Of a stretch of DNA of 64,000 nt, positions 25,201-37,598 are shown piece after piece. The position numbers and the translations under genes are program-made. The first letter of the stretch is position 1, and every line of letters begins with the position of its first letter. The stretch comes from Davidsoniella eucalypti (taxonomy: Eukaryota; Ascomycota; Sordariomycetes; Microascales; Ceratocystidaceae). The stretch is from the NCBI GenBank assembly GCA_004009845.1, contig RMBW01000093.1, positions 57,567 to 121,566 on the forward strand, read 5' to 3'. The notes under the pieces were generated by a model. It was given only the letters and a program-made list of their open reading frames with translations, was not told where the DNA came from and searched no databases.

Positions 25201-28200
25201 GAACAAGAATGTCAGTGACCGAGAGACCAAGCGTAAGGGGGAGCAAGAAAAGGAGAGAAGACATAAAAACGACAACGGCCGTGCCTTGTACATTTTAGCG
25301 AGCAAGATAAATACAGTTTGACACTACTAGCAAGCTTCTGGTTAAGGACAGAAAGAGAACGAAAAAAATAGCCTAAAAAGTCAAAGCTTAGCCAGTGGGC
25401 TTACCGAACTTTTGTTATAGCCCATAGCCTAACATCTATGAGCTAATACCGCTAGAAAGCTGAACTGAATAGGAAGCTGGCCCTTGGTCACGATCATGTT
25501 TCTGCGTTTCACTCTTTGTCGTGCCAGTAGCAATTCGATCGTCATTGTGTTGCAAGACGGCATTAGAGGGAAGCCGGAGAGTCACAGTTGGGACTTGATC
25601 GTGTACACGACGTTGCATAGAACACGAAGATAAGGCTTGCTTTTGACAACATATCAGAGCAAGCTGATACTTGCTTGTCCTTTAATCAACCTCGTATATG
25701 TATAAGGTATGCTCTCCACGACAAAGAAGAAGAGGATGCATATTGCATTTTTTCTTCTTGTTTTACAAGTTGCGTGTTCTCGTACAGACAAAATGGTAAC
25801 TCGGGAGATTATTACAATCTATAAAGCTCGTATTGCAGAAGCGGCGGCGCCAACAATATGCAGCACAGTGGATTCAACTTCAACTGATATACATGTAGGA
25901 GCAAGTCACTCTCGTTTTCAGCTACGTTACCAGCCTTTTGGCTTCACTAGTCTACAGAGACTTGAACTATTAGTAGCTCCACTTGATAAACGATGAATAA
26001 TGAATATTCAGCTGGGCTTGTAGACCGACAGATGGGCTATGAAAGCAACCGTTTGTTTTCTCTATAATGTGAGGCAAGGTTGGTGATAAAGGAACGTTGT
26101 TTGCCTGAGCTGGTCCGGTTGGGTCCTCGACAGCCATCTAACACAAATCGGGTATAAACTTTGAATATCGAAGGAAGTGTGCAGGCCATAGTCTCGTTTA
26201 GCGCTGTCGATAGAACAAAGGACAAGCTACAAGAACAAAGAACGGAGCGAGAGCCGTGAGACATTCCAAGTCGCGTATTCTTCTTGCCCGGCTGAATGAG
26301 CACGTTACGAGGTTTTACTCTTTGTCTTTGCCCTGGCTAGCAAAGCAAGAAAGGGAACTGCCAGTCCGTCTCGTCGTTAGCAATTCAGGCTGGGTGTCAC
26401 AAGGTTGAACTGAACGTATAAGTAGTGACGGGCCCTCCTCGCTTGTCCATGACAAACAAAATCTAAATCCGGATTTGAGTTCAGGCCAACCAAAGATATC
26501 GAGAACGTGCCCGAGTTGGTGCTGGCCATGACGACGGGAAGATATAGAAGAGAAGGGAGGCTTTGCTCAAAAAATCATGAATCCAGGTAATGAGTACATA
26601 AACTATAAACACAAAATGGTGTTGCATATTTTATCTGCTCAATTATTGCCTTTATCAGTAGCTATGTTTAGTGTCTTGTGAGGAAATAAATAAAAACCAA
26701 ACAGTGGCGTTGTCTAGCTCATGCTGATTTCATCGCAGATATCATTTCGCCTCTATGCACCATAATCTTTTGCCTAGCAAGAACTAGTCTGCTGTGTGCA
26801 TGGGGAAATGATAACTAGAATAGACAGGCTGTTATTACTCATTCGAGTCATACTTTGCATGCTGTGCTTATCTGTACACCACCACTTTTGCCGTCATAGC
26901 TATTCTCGCCATCTCTTTTCTCCCTATATCCTTCTTTTCTTGCTGCTCGTTGCTACCAACTTCCCTATTCTCCTCCCGCGGCGGCTCTTAGTACGCACTA
27001 GCAAAAAAAGAGAAGAAAAAAAAAACTCAAATTCTGTCCGCCTAGAACCTCGCTTGGCGTTCTTCTTGTCGAGCGAGAATGAGAAAACAAACGTATCCGT
27101 GTCTGTGCAAAGAGCAGATATTGTTTTCCTCCTTCCTTGCCTACGCTTCATTGTTCAGTTTGTCAGTAGCCTGAGAATAGCATCATGTTGCAAACAGGAA
27201 GTGTAACCTCAGCCTATGTACTATGTATGTATAACTACGTAAAACCTTTGGTGGTTAGGGTTTCGAACATACTCTTTTGCCTTTCCTTGGTAAAATTGCA
27301 AACATGGCATAGTACATTTTTTGTTTCTCTTTGTCTTCCTTGCCTTGTTCTAATCCTTCTAAGCGATTGACTACCTGCTTCTCTATAGGCTTCTAGTCGT
27401 CCTTTTTCCTAGGGATATGTTCGCTGTTAGTAGGGGTGGGCTTAATAAATGGCCAAGTCATCTAAGATTCCTTCGGCCGTTAGTATGATTTAGGCCGTTA
27501 CTCTTCTTTGTTTCTTTTATCTTTCACATAATCCTCCTCTCTTCTGTGGCTGGCCGAGATTCTCATGGGACACACCCACAGTTTATACATACATATCTGT
27601 ACAGATATGAAGCGCTGTCTAGGTAAAATCCCGGGTTCTCGGCCTAGGTCGTAATCGATAGGCGTCTGACTACATGATTTTCACGAGCTAAAGTCTCTAT
27701 GGGGACGAACCTGATCGCCCTGGTGCTTGGTGCTCTATCATTCCTACAGAAGCTCTGCAGACTTTTCATCATATCAGCGCTCAAATTTACTGAGCCGCCA
27801 AGGATGAATGGTATTTGTCTGGAACATCAACCGGCCTTTCACCGGCGCCAAAAGATGTAGTATTGAACCATTCACTCGAGACCCAGCCCGTATAAACGAA
27901 CATTTCGCCTGGTTGCTTTGGGGCTTGATATTGCCTATCACCCCTGCTAGCCCTGGTTTCTTTTTTCTTTTTTTCTTGGTCTATCAACCACTCGCTTCCT
28001 GTTGCTTGCCTTTTATGGCTATTGATCGTCCTTCGTATCAAGAATGTTCTCGTTGACAACTTGCATATGTAGGGAGATCAAGTTTAGAGAAATAACCTTA
28101 CATGCTAAGCTTACCGTGTATTCTTATTTTAAATGCCTTTGTTCCACTCGACAACTATGTATCATCATTGGCTTTACATGGCTTGGTGTTGATAGCCAAG

Positions 28201-30731
28201 CACTTATAGAATGGAGACTTAACTGTGTACATACACCCTTATAGCCGCTACTATAGATCATATGGTCTCCTTACAGAAACCTTACTTTCCGATTCTGTCA
28301 TTGAAGTCATCTACATTTATAAGGCTGCATGGGAACACTGAATATGACAATGCTGTACCACGCCGGTTCGTAAGCATATGGGAAATAGCATATAAACCAC
28401 TCGTATCAACACATATATATCTCTCCATTCCTTACCCTATGATACTGAGATAGATAGGCCGTATCTACCCTCTTCAAATTTAGCTCATGCAGTACAACAT
28501 TGGTCGTAGTGGTGGCTAGTAGCTGGCTACCAACTCAATTTTCGCCCGGCCATCATGACTTCATATTTGACAACTATTTTGTTCTTTTCATATTTTTTCT
28601 AGACAGTGCTCACTACCATCGCCTACCCAAGTTCAAGTCTGCATGGCAATGTTTTTTTTATGTCTTGGTCAATAATGGTCTGATATATATACCACGATGG
28701 CCTGAAAGATCATTTTGTGGCATACACATATGAAGATAGTTAGATAGGCTATTGCCCCTCTGCAATCGATTCCTCTATTTCGTCTGTTCTGGATATATTC
28801 TACCAAGATATTAAAAATAGCTACTGTTAGAGCAGATCATATGTACAGCTAACATCGCCATGGCTAATTCCTAGTCGATCCACACATAGTACATTGATGT
28901 ATTGTATGCTAGCCAATAAGTACGTTTGTATTTTACGACACAACTTCGTTCAAACGGATCTAGGCCATAGGGGGCAATCAGTCATGTAGTAGTCTTCACA
29001 CGTTGATCACATTCCTCGGATTCCTACGCTCAATGGCACAAAAAGCTCCATGGCCGTTATCTACACTTTCTCGAGGTTTTACATATCATAAGCTTACACG
29101 TATATGCTTATCAGGCATGGCAATATGTCTAATACCTGAAATCAGATACATACATATCCTATATGAGAACACACCTGGCTAACAAGTTACCACCATATTG
29201 TTTTACCAGCACATATATGTGTGGAAATACACCATGTGGAGATAGGCTATTTCCTCCTCCTTTCTATAGCCTAAACTGAAATGGGTGATAATATAAATAG
29301 TGATTGGTGATATCTACTTACCGCCATTAGGTGCTTACATATATGAGCCTAACACAATAGCAATATGCTCATAAGCTACTTTATCTCCAAACTTGGTGCT
29401 GTCTAGAGTTTGCTTCATCAAGAGGTAAATATGTATGGTAACTTCTGCCTCATAGCACGCCCCTTCATTTCATTGTTTTCTCATTGGAGTCTATACATGA
29501 CCACGAATTCTTTTTTTCAACCTATTCTCGGCCAGCACAATGCTGCATTGTAGCAATCCATCTCGCAATTTGAGTCCTAGTCAAGTTAGTCTACTGGCTT
29601 GTTTCTAATGCATGTTAAACATTTGTATTTTATATACAGATACTTCAGCCTGCTACAAGCACATATATGTTTGTTGTAACCTGTTTCTCCTATTTGATTG
29701 CCAACTTTATTGTCCTACAAATATGTATGTACACTTCTTGATCAATATCAGATAACATGATTGGCTTTATGAAATCAGCCATGGCTTGAAAGTATCTCGA
29801 AAGCCTCAACGGCAGCTTTCGGCAAAGCCGTACATCGTTCGCTTATCATATATAGCTAGAGTCACCTAGACTGTGTCGATCACTGGCAGGTTCTATCTAT
29901 TTATCTCGTCCTAAATTGATCGACGTATCGTAGGCCGATTCAGGTATAATCCTCCAATACCTCCTCACTGGTGAGATTGTATCTGAGTTTATACCCATAG
30001 AAAACAGATAAACCATAGTTGTATACATGTACTATATAATGTGCAAATTTTTTTTAACTCCAGGAAATTGAGTATAGTTTGGTGTTGCACGTTTGTACCC
30101 TCTTCATCATGAACTTCTTGGACGTACATGGGCTACTCGAGGGTTAAGCAGACGACTAAGGGTTACCGGAAGCTGATGTCATATCTTCAGCCTTTCCTAC
30201 ATCCTGTGAGCCAATGAGCTTCTGGCGCAGTTATTGACTTTTGGTAGCCTTGCTCCACTGATACCTTCTAATTGGGTATAGTGGAAAGTGTAATAGAATG
30301 GCATGTATCTTATCGCAGGGCGATTCCTACCATCTTTTTTTTGTGCTGTCGCATTGTGGTTCTCTACCCGCATCCAGATTCAATCAATGCCTTAAGCTGA
30401 CGACATAGAAAGACGAGACGATACACACTCTCTTCTCACCAAGGTGAATTGGCTACTCGACTATATAGCTAGCTATACATAGCTTTATATCTTGGTGTCT
30501 GTCACCCTCGGGCGGGGCTTTGGTGTCTTCCACAGCCTCGAATAGTCCGTCCGAGCTACGTCTCTTCCCTCAGCGATGCGATTTTGCTGTGGCGTAGGCA
30601 AATATACACAGCCTTTTCGAAGTTCTTGATGTTTTTTTTGCCGTTCAGAACTAGGGAAACTTCTGAACTAAGAACCCTCAGCCTCATGCTTTCTTTCTTG
30701 ATAGCTTTATGACACGCTTACAATCTATAAG
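22265..30731. other. 8.5 kb interval without a supportable gene
   Basis: The interval separates divergent GT2 and ulp2 genes. The first 1.9 kb is rather GC-rich and may be the GT2 promoter and leader; a TATTTAAATA box lies at about 22597-22606. At 26896-26990 there is a CT-rich tract on the plus strand like those found before real fungal starts, but no credible protein follows. From about 28.1 to 30.7 kb the sequence is AT-rich with frequent ATAGCTA and TATATGT words. Small ORFs have biased, non-protein-like composition. I saw no tRNA, 5S rRNA, transposase domain or long terminal repeat. Confidence 0.55.
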
Positions 30732-33700
30732 ATGGAGGCGCCAGATAAGTGAGTCCCCATTATTCTAATAATTCCAAAATCCCATGATGATTTCATACAT
30801 GCGATGGTGCCTGAAAACCATACCCCAATCCCAACGACTAACCATGTCTTTCTCTCTATAGATCACCTTCCACACAAACTCGCCAGGAGAAGCTCAGCCG
30901 CTACAATAATGCTAATATGACGACAAAGTTCGATTATGGGGATAAAGAGTTAGTATTCTTACCGTCTGCGTTCCAAATAAAACATCGTTACATGGAAGCC
31001 TGTCTACTATGCACCAATGCTGATTGCCCTAGGGTCCGAAATGGCGCCACCAAGATTACGCCGGGAAACGCAAAGAAACGACTTGTATGTTGACACTATA
31101 TGCACACACTATCTCCAGATGTAGATCCCCAGTCCCTGTGCTAATATGCATGGTAGAGCGCCCTAGGAAACAAAGTACGACCCGTTAATACACTCGACAG
31201 CAACGAGAGACACGAACACTCCACATTTACACGACCTCTGTCTACCGAATATCTATTTACGTCTCGTCCTAAGCCTCGTGCACGACCACGGCGTGGGAAT
31301 AGCCGAAGCAGTTCACCTCCCACTGCATCGAACCATGCTAGAGATAGCCCCGAAGGCAGCAGCGACGAACTGCAAGAAGAAGTCAGTCCATCACATGGGT
31401 CATTACAACCGCAGGCCGGCAGATATCGTGTATCGCGAATCCAGAAGCACAAGACAGAAGATATCCAAGACGAGGGAGAAGACGAGCTTGCTTTGATAGA
31501 AACCACGGAAACACGACCACGTAGCCGCGAAACCAATTTCTCTAAAGCACGCCTGCCATTCAAAGCAGACAGTTCACAGAACTCTCGACCGAATGAACGT
31601 GGAGCGATTACACCAACAGTTTTCACATCAAAAGAAACGTCACAATGTACTCCACCAAAATCGAAACATGGCCAAGACCATAAATTCAGTGTTGCTGCTG
31701 CTGTATGTGGTGCTTATCGACAAGAGAACTTCCAGTGGCTCATGGGACGAAACGGCCTCTATGTCAACCCGACAGATGATGATACTACCGGTCAAGTTTC
31801 ACAATGGCTGACGCTTCCATGGTACAAGATCCAAATTTTCAACTATAACCCCAAAGAACAATATGTGTTGTTCATCCGGAGTACGTCCCCGGGCATCGGA
31901 TCTAAACTTGGACTCCAGTTCCCCTCACTGGAAGAATGTATCAAATTCCGAGAAAATATTTTCCAACAAATGAACCCAAAGGAAGTCTCTACACGTGAAA
32001 AGTACGCAGTCCGATTATAATGGCCCTATAACCAGAACAATATATATACTAACATCATTAAAAGTGGCTATCTCGAGAAAGCATTTCGGAAATTGATGGT
32101 AGAATCTCGTACGCTTGAGGAGCAAACAGATCTACAGGATACCAACAAAGACACCGCCAATGTGCTTCGGAAAATCACCGAGGAATATCCTATGATACAT
32201 AAGCCTAATAGCATGTCATCTCATGATTCAACTCTTCGAAAGTCTATGCGGTCGGAAACACAGAACGCAATAGATGATATGGACGAGAAAGATGACAATA
32301 TCTTTGCCCGGCAAACACGGTCCAGAGGCCCTCCGACCCAGTCTCAGGGTCTCTTGTCTGAACGCCCGAAGCGACAGACCCGCCAGAACAACACCTTCTC
32401 ATTACCGCCACCTGTGTGGACTGAGGAACACCCGGACTGGAGGCTTAAATGGAAAGAAACGCTTGTTTTCCCACGAACGGGACGTGACCGGGCCACTGTT
32501 GAAGCCGAGGATATTGAGCGCCTCGACGAGGGTACATTTCTCAACGACAACATCATACTTTGCTATATAAACTTCCTGAAACAGCAGCGCTTTGAGAATG
32601 CCTCCGGAGGAACCCCTAAAGTGTTCTTCATGAACACCTACTTTTTCCCTCGTGTCAAGCCAACTTCCCGCGGCACCACAATAAATTATGACAATGTCAA
32701 GAAGTGGACGGCCGGTGTCGATCTTTTTGAATATGACTATATAGTTGTACCGATAAACGAGACTGCGCACTGGTACCTCGCTATCATTTGTCACCCCGGG
32801 AAGCTGATTCCTCAGCCAGAAGAAAAAGCTAATGATGAGTCAAATGATGGCACTTCTAAATCCGAATCTAACGATATCCAGACGACTACTAAGAAACGGA
32901 CTGGATTCTGGTCCTCAGACCCAGAAGATGTCCGGATTATAACCCTCGATTCTCTTGGTAATACTCATTCGATGGCATGTACGGTTCTTCGCAACTATCT
33001 TGTGGCTGAGCTTGAGGCCCGCAAGGGTATCATCATTACAGAACCACCTTCTCTAGGGTTGACCGCGAAGAACATTCTTCTGCAATCTAATGGATGTGAT
33101 TGTGGTGTGTTTGTTCTTGGCTTTATCGAGTCCTTCCTCAAAGACCCGGATAATTTCGCCAAAGCCATCATCGAAAGACAAGCACCAGTATGTGACTTTG
33201 AGCCTTCGGAATTGCGCCATAAAATCCGGGACACTATGTTCAAGCTTGAAGATGAGCACGTGGAGGAGTCTGCGCGTCTGCTAGCCGAAAAGAAGAGGAA
33301 TAAGCTGTTGAAGAAAAAGAAGAACGCCGCCTTGGCTGCTTCAACAAAGGCAAATGACCACAATCTTAGGACAGTAACGCCTCCACCTCGCCCAATTATC
33401 ACATCACCCGAAGCGACAGTCTCGTCCGACAAACTTCCAAAACGTGCCCATGATTCTAATATCGACGACATCCCTCGGAATCATGTCAGCATGTCTTCAC
33501 CTCTCAATATAAAACAAGAGCTATACCCAGTGGTTCCAGGATCTGCAAAGCGGAAACGAGAGTCCGCTCCCAGTCGCGATATCTATACACCACGGGCTAA
33601 CCTGGGGAATTGTGAAGACGAAAGCCGTAGTGAAACTCGACATCCACATCGTCCTTTGTTATCATTGTCTTTGTATTCATTTATGCAACCAGAATCCATG

Positions 33701-34381
33701 CAAGTGGATGACATAATAACTCAAAATAGGCCGCCACTAGATAGCCCTAAGAAAACCGATAGTAGCGGTGAGGAGTCTAGTTCGTATTTCTCGGCACCGG
33801 GAGAAGGCGATGATAACGATGAATTTGGACCGGCTTCTAAACGTTCCCGTCACGAATATCTGAAATCGCCGCCCATTCTTTCGGTCATGCCCAGCGTCAC
33901 CACGCCGAGACTTGGCGAACTAGTACCAGCGCGGGCCATGTCTGGAATCAGACTGCAGACGCTACCGTTCAGCATTCCCAAGAGTTCATCAATCAACGCC
34001 GATGCCGACGAGACCTACAAGGCAAAGCGCCGCAAGTCTGTTGAAAGCCATGAACGACCATCAACCCATCAAGCCAACCAGTTATCTGGCATTCTTCCCA
34101 GGCTCAGCAACGAGACCCAGGCACCTAAGCTTATCAAGCCAAACCACGGAAATATCGGCGAGAAAGTGTCAGTGGCCATGAAGTCTAGTACTTCATGGCC
34201 AGTCTCTGATCGGGGCACATCCCACGACATAAACAACCAACAACCATCGCCTTTTTCCTCTACTTCGCATCCGAAAGTTCACCAGACATATTCCCGCAAG
34301 GGTGACCGTAGTAAAACTCAGTCGTCTCCTACAAAGGGTACATCTACGGTACCAAGTACTGTTATTGACATATCAGATTAA
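30732..34381 (+). CDS. ulp2: SUMO-specific cysteine protease, Ulp2/SENP6-7 type
   Basis: Five exons: 30732-30748, 30862-30948, 31033-31084, 31157-32001 and 32065-34381, giving 1105 aa. The first three are tiny (17, 87 and 52 bases); the joins are the only ones that keep the frame open. A PH-like domain (about residues 225-325, WLMGRNGLYVNP to SLEECIKFRENIF) precedes the C48 protease domain: WKETLVFP and DEGTFLNDNIILCYINF, His568 in ETAHWYLAIICH, Asp628 in IITLDSLGN, Gln673 and Cys679 in QSNGCDCGVFVLGF. A 40-residue acidic insert between His and Asp is typical of Ulp2. The long disordered tail ends in TVIDISD, a SUMO-interaction-like motif. It removes SUMO chains in the nucleus. Confidence 0.9.
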
Positions 34382-35287
34382 ACCATGAATCTCCAGGACA
34401 TAGATTCTTAGTGTTGGTTGTATCAGTCGTCACTATCTTCTATTTTCTCTTTCCCTCTTTGCATATCTCTGGCGCCGTCCGTTCCTAAACAAGGGCCAGC
34501 TTCTACATTCCGTACTGCGTGTTTTTTATTATTATGAAGTTATGCTTTCCTCTATAGATTCACCCGGATATTTTCTAAGAATATTGGGCTTACCAAAGGC
34601 TTAGACAATTGGTTGGCAATATTCATAACAACCAAACATCATATTCGAGCGTCTCTCCATCTAGGATATTGAAAAAAAAAATATACTGTATTCAGACATG
34701 TAGTAAATATAGATTTACTTAAAAAGCATTTATATATAGAGCCTTTGTGTAACTTGGATAAAAAGCATTTTTGACATTGACATTTTGATATTTTTGATGA
34801 GGGATATAAAAACATTGAAATATAAAATTGGCTTACCATGCCTGTATAGATTGAAAACAACATGCTTAGATATGCTTATATGGTAGTAATGGTAATAGTG
34901 ATTATGTAATGTTAGAAACTTTTCCTTGGTGCTCATTACCAGTCTGATAAGTGGCAGACACTTGAACAGAGGGCAAGATCATGATCGTCTGTCTACCTAA
35001 TGCCTGCGACGTGCCTGTGTAGAGCCTAATGAGAAAGATGTAGAGGAATTTATTGTGACAGAAGAGGATAAAGAAGATTCATAAACGCCGTATAGGTGTC
35101 GCCCGATACCAAAAAAAAAAAAAAAAAAAAAAAAAACACAGAAGAAAAGAAATAGGAAATGAACCAACTGCGAAAGAAGAGATATCGTCTAGAGTATGGT
35201 AACAGAAACACCGGAAGAAAAATACAAAATGATGAAATGTATAGCGTCAGTGAAAGATGTCGACTGAATAGACAGTAAGTAAGCAAT
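34382..35287. other. Convergent 3' spacer ulp2 / rrp9
   Basis: 0.9 kb of AT-rich sequence holding both 3' UTRs. It contains a 26-base poly(A) run at 35111-35136, near the rrp9 3' end (poly-T in its transcript sense). I see no gene. Confidence 0.6.
35111..35136. repeat. 26-base poly(A)/poly(T) tract
   Basis: An uninterrupted run of 26 A on the plus strand, about 150 bases beyond the rrp9 stop codon. It could act in transcription termination, or its length may be an assembly guess. Confidence 0.85.
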
Positions 35288-37060
35288 TTACTCAGAATCG
35301 GAGCTCTCAGATGGGTCCCCAGACTCCTCTTGTTCGACAGATTTGTCTTTTGAGGCACCACGGGGGATTTCGAAGATGATACCACCATTGCGGCCTCCGG
35401 GGAATGTCTTCCAGCGGCCAAAGCGGTGTTCTTTGCCGATAGCAACAGCCACGCAGAGACCATCTTGACCACGGTCACCGCGTTCGAATAGGTCAATGTC
35501 GTTGACGATGCCCTTTATCAAGGAGGGCTCGCTGTCGGTATCAACAGACATGTTATCATCCTCGCCTGCCTCGGGCTCCGGGAGGCCGATCACTCCAGCA
35601 GGCTCGAGGCTACGTTTGTCCTCACTTAGTCTCCATACACGGATATAGCCATCCCAGCTACCACTAAGGACGACATCGGAGTAAGGGACGGTGCGTAATG
35701 CGGTGATATAGCGAGGAGATGGTTCGGGGACAACTTCGGGGCCAGCACCGATCTCCGCAGAAGCCTGGGTTGGTAGTAAGCGGGGCTCAAAACCATGAGC
35801 TGTAGGGGTGATATGCATGGGTTTCTTCTTGGTTACGCTCCAAAGCGACAGAGAGCCGTTATCACTGCCAGTCACAAATAGCTCGTCGTCGATCATAGCT
35901 ACACGGTCCATGGTACCCTCATGGGGCACACGCTGGAGTTTTGGCTCGGCATGCTTATTCTTCTTTTCGAATGAACCACCACGGAATACCAACTGCGATT
36001 CCTCTGCAACCTTCCATAGACGAGCTGTGCGGTCACGTGAACCAACACTAACACAGCGCTCTTGCGCAAGAGCATCTACGTCTACGACGTCGTCTTGATG
36101 GCCGAACAAAGTCTCAACATAGGCTAGCTCGTTCAAACTCCACACCTTGATTGTGCGATCCTTGGAACAGGAGAAAAGCTGGTTGGTGCCGCGACGGAAA
36201 GCAAGACCGGTGACACTATCTCTATGGTGAGTGAAGATCTTGAGTGGAGTGAGGGTTTCGGCATTGTAGATGATCAAGCGCCGGTCAGCGCCGCCCGTCG
36301 CAAGGAACTTGCCGTCGGGAGAAACAGCCACACATAGTATCTCGCCCACATGGCGCTTGTATTCGCGATCCTTTGCCTTCTTGCGGTCTCCCTTTATCCA
36401 AGAGACGAGGGTAGGCTTTTTGCGTGGTGGTGCCGGAGGCTTCTGCGGCTTACGGCGAGTCGTCCGAGGAAACTGGTTCCGGGGGAGATCTTGGATTCTC
36501 CATTTTTGTAGATACATATCTTTGGTGACGGTATATGCGAACGGTTCGCGAACGGCGATTGAAGTGAATGTGTGAGAGTTAGCCTTCCATTGAGAACGGG
36601 TGGCCTGGTCGAATGCAAGATCGTCCATCAGGTTGCGATAGACCTTGCCCTTGGCCTCGGCTACGTCTTCCACCAGTCTTTCGGCGATCATATCACGGTC
36701 GATATCGGCCGCATCAAAGCCTATCGTGTCGACTTGCTGCTTGACGTTGTCGAGATAGCGTTCGGCTAGGCGCAGACGGCGTTCGGCAGCGGTTTCGCCC
36801 TCGTCTTCGGACGACAGCTCAGCATTGCTATCCTCAACATCCTCGCCAGCAGATACGGCACCCTCGGAGTCGGAGCTACTGCCAGATATGCTCTCGTCAT
36901 CGTCAGGGACGCTTTGCTTCGCTGGGGCCTTGCTCTTGTTGTTATTGTTGCGGTTCGGCTTCGATTTCGAGGGCATGGGACGCTTGGGAGCAGAAACAGC
37001 ATCGCCAGCCGCAGCCCGCTTCCGCTTCTTCTGTCCAGGAACTGAGAAAAATGACGACAT
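35288..37060 (-). CDS. rrp9: U3 snoRNP component Rrp9 (U3-55K), WD40 protein
   Basis: Single exon, 590 aa, close to the family length. Basic nuclear-localisation-like start (KKRKRAAAGD) and a low-complexity acidic segment (about residues 52-90) precede the helical ERYLDNVKQQ region, then WD40 blades with HVGEILCVAVSPDGKFLATG (about 242), HRDSVTGLAFRRGTNQLFSC, KVWSLNELAYVETLFGHQDD and GSWDGYIRVWRL. The C-terminal blade contains AIGKEHRFGRWKTF, a hallmark of Rrp9. The protein binds the U3 snoRNA box B/C motif in the nucleolus and is needed for early pre-rRNA cleavage. It shares a short divergent promoter with pre1. Confidence 0.92.
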   Translation of the reverse strand: MSSFFSVPGQKKRKRAAAGDAVSAPKRPMPSKSKPNRNNNNKSKAPAKQSVPDDDESISGSSSDSEGAVSAGEDVEDSNAELSSEDEGETAAERRLRLAERYLDNVKQQVDTIGFDAADIDRDMIAERLVEDVAEAKGKVYRNLMDDLAFDQATRSQWKANSHTFTSIAVREPFAYTVTKDMYLQKWRIQDLPRNQFPRTTRRKPQKPPAPPRKKPTLVSWIKGDRKKAKDREYKRHVGEILCVAVSPDGKFLATGGADRRLIIYNAETLTPLKIFTHHRDSVTGLAFRRGTNQLFSCSKDRTIKVWSLNELAYVETLFGHQDDVVDVDALAQERCVSVGSRDRTARLWKVAEESQLVFRGGSFEKKNKHAEPKLQRVPHEGTMDRVAMIDDELFVTGSDNGSLSLWSVTKKKPMHITPTAHGFEPRLLPTQASAEIGAGPEVVPEPSPRYITALRTVPYSDVVLSGSWDGYIRVWRLSEDKRSLEPAGVIGLPEPEAGEDDNMSVDTDSEPSLIKGIVNDIDLFERGDRGQDGLCVAVAIGKEHRFGRWKTFPGGRNGGIIFEIPRGASKDKSVEQEESGDPSESSDSE

Positions 37061-37598
37061 TTCCCGAGCGTGGAGATATGGTTAGACGCAAGATATTCGT
37101 GGAAAAGCTGATACCAGTCCCGATGGTTGAGAAAACCTTGACTATAAGCCGTTCGTTCTACTGAAAATATTAAACTTTTTTTCCAACTTTTTTTGCCAGT
37201 TTTTCCTGGATAAGAAAAAAAAAGTTGCTAGACCCACTAAAAAGTTCCATCGGATAATCAGCGGGGCAGATAGCCAGGATCGGTAAGCGGTGAAATCCGG
37301 CACATATTGGCTTACTAGAACATCAGGCTGTCGAAAGCGCGCGTCAACGACAATACTTAAGTTATAGTGGGTTACAGGTAGCTCTAAATAGGCGGAAGTC
37401 AAGGTACGACAAAGCTCAAGGCTGACAAGCTATTGACGACCGCCAAATCAAACATCATTGGTCTGTAACATCTGTAGGATCAACACCCAAACACCACAAG
37501 AGCTAACCAAAACAACAAGAGCATAGTACACTGCAATTCTATAGAGCTTCTACTTTGCTCACAATTCTCGATTAATTCCTGATACATACTAAAGCACA
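37061..37598. promoter_or_regulatory. Divergent promoter rrp9 / pre1
   Basis: 538 bases between divergent start codons. A T-rich run lies on the plus strand at about 37171-37205 and an A-rich run at 37215-37225. I did not find the yeast proteasome control element GGTGGCAAA. Confidence 0.5.

Noticed and set aside
26808..27206. 124-codon hydrophobic frame in the gene desert
   Set aside because: Its Leu/Phe/Ser content reflects the CT-rich DNA; there is no signal-peptide-like order and no family motif.
27787..28059. Minus-strand 90-codon frame ending in a hydrophilic tail
   Set aside because: The composition is partly protein-like, but there is no motif, no splice partner and no promoter signal; too weak to call.
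35111..35136. Poly(A) run as a sign of a retroposed gene copy
   Set aside because: No coding remnant or target-site duplication lies beside it; a simple homopolymer in the 3' flank is enough.
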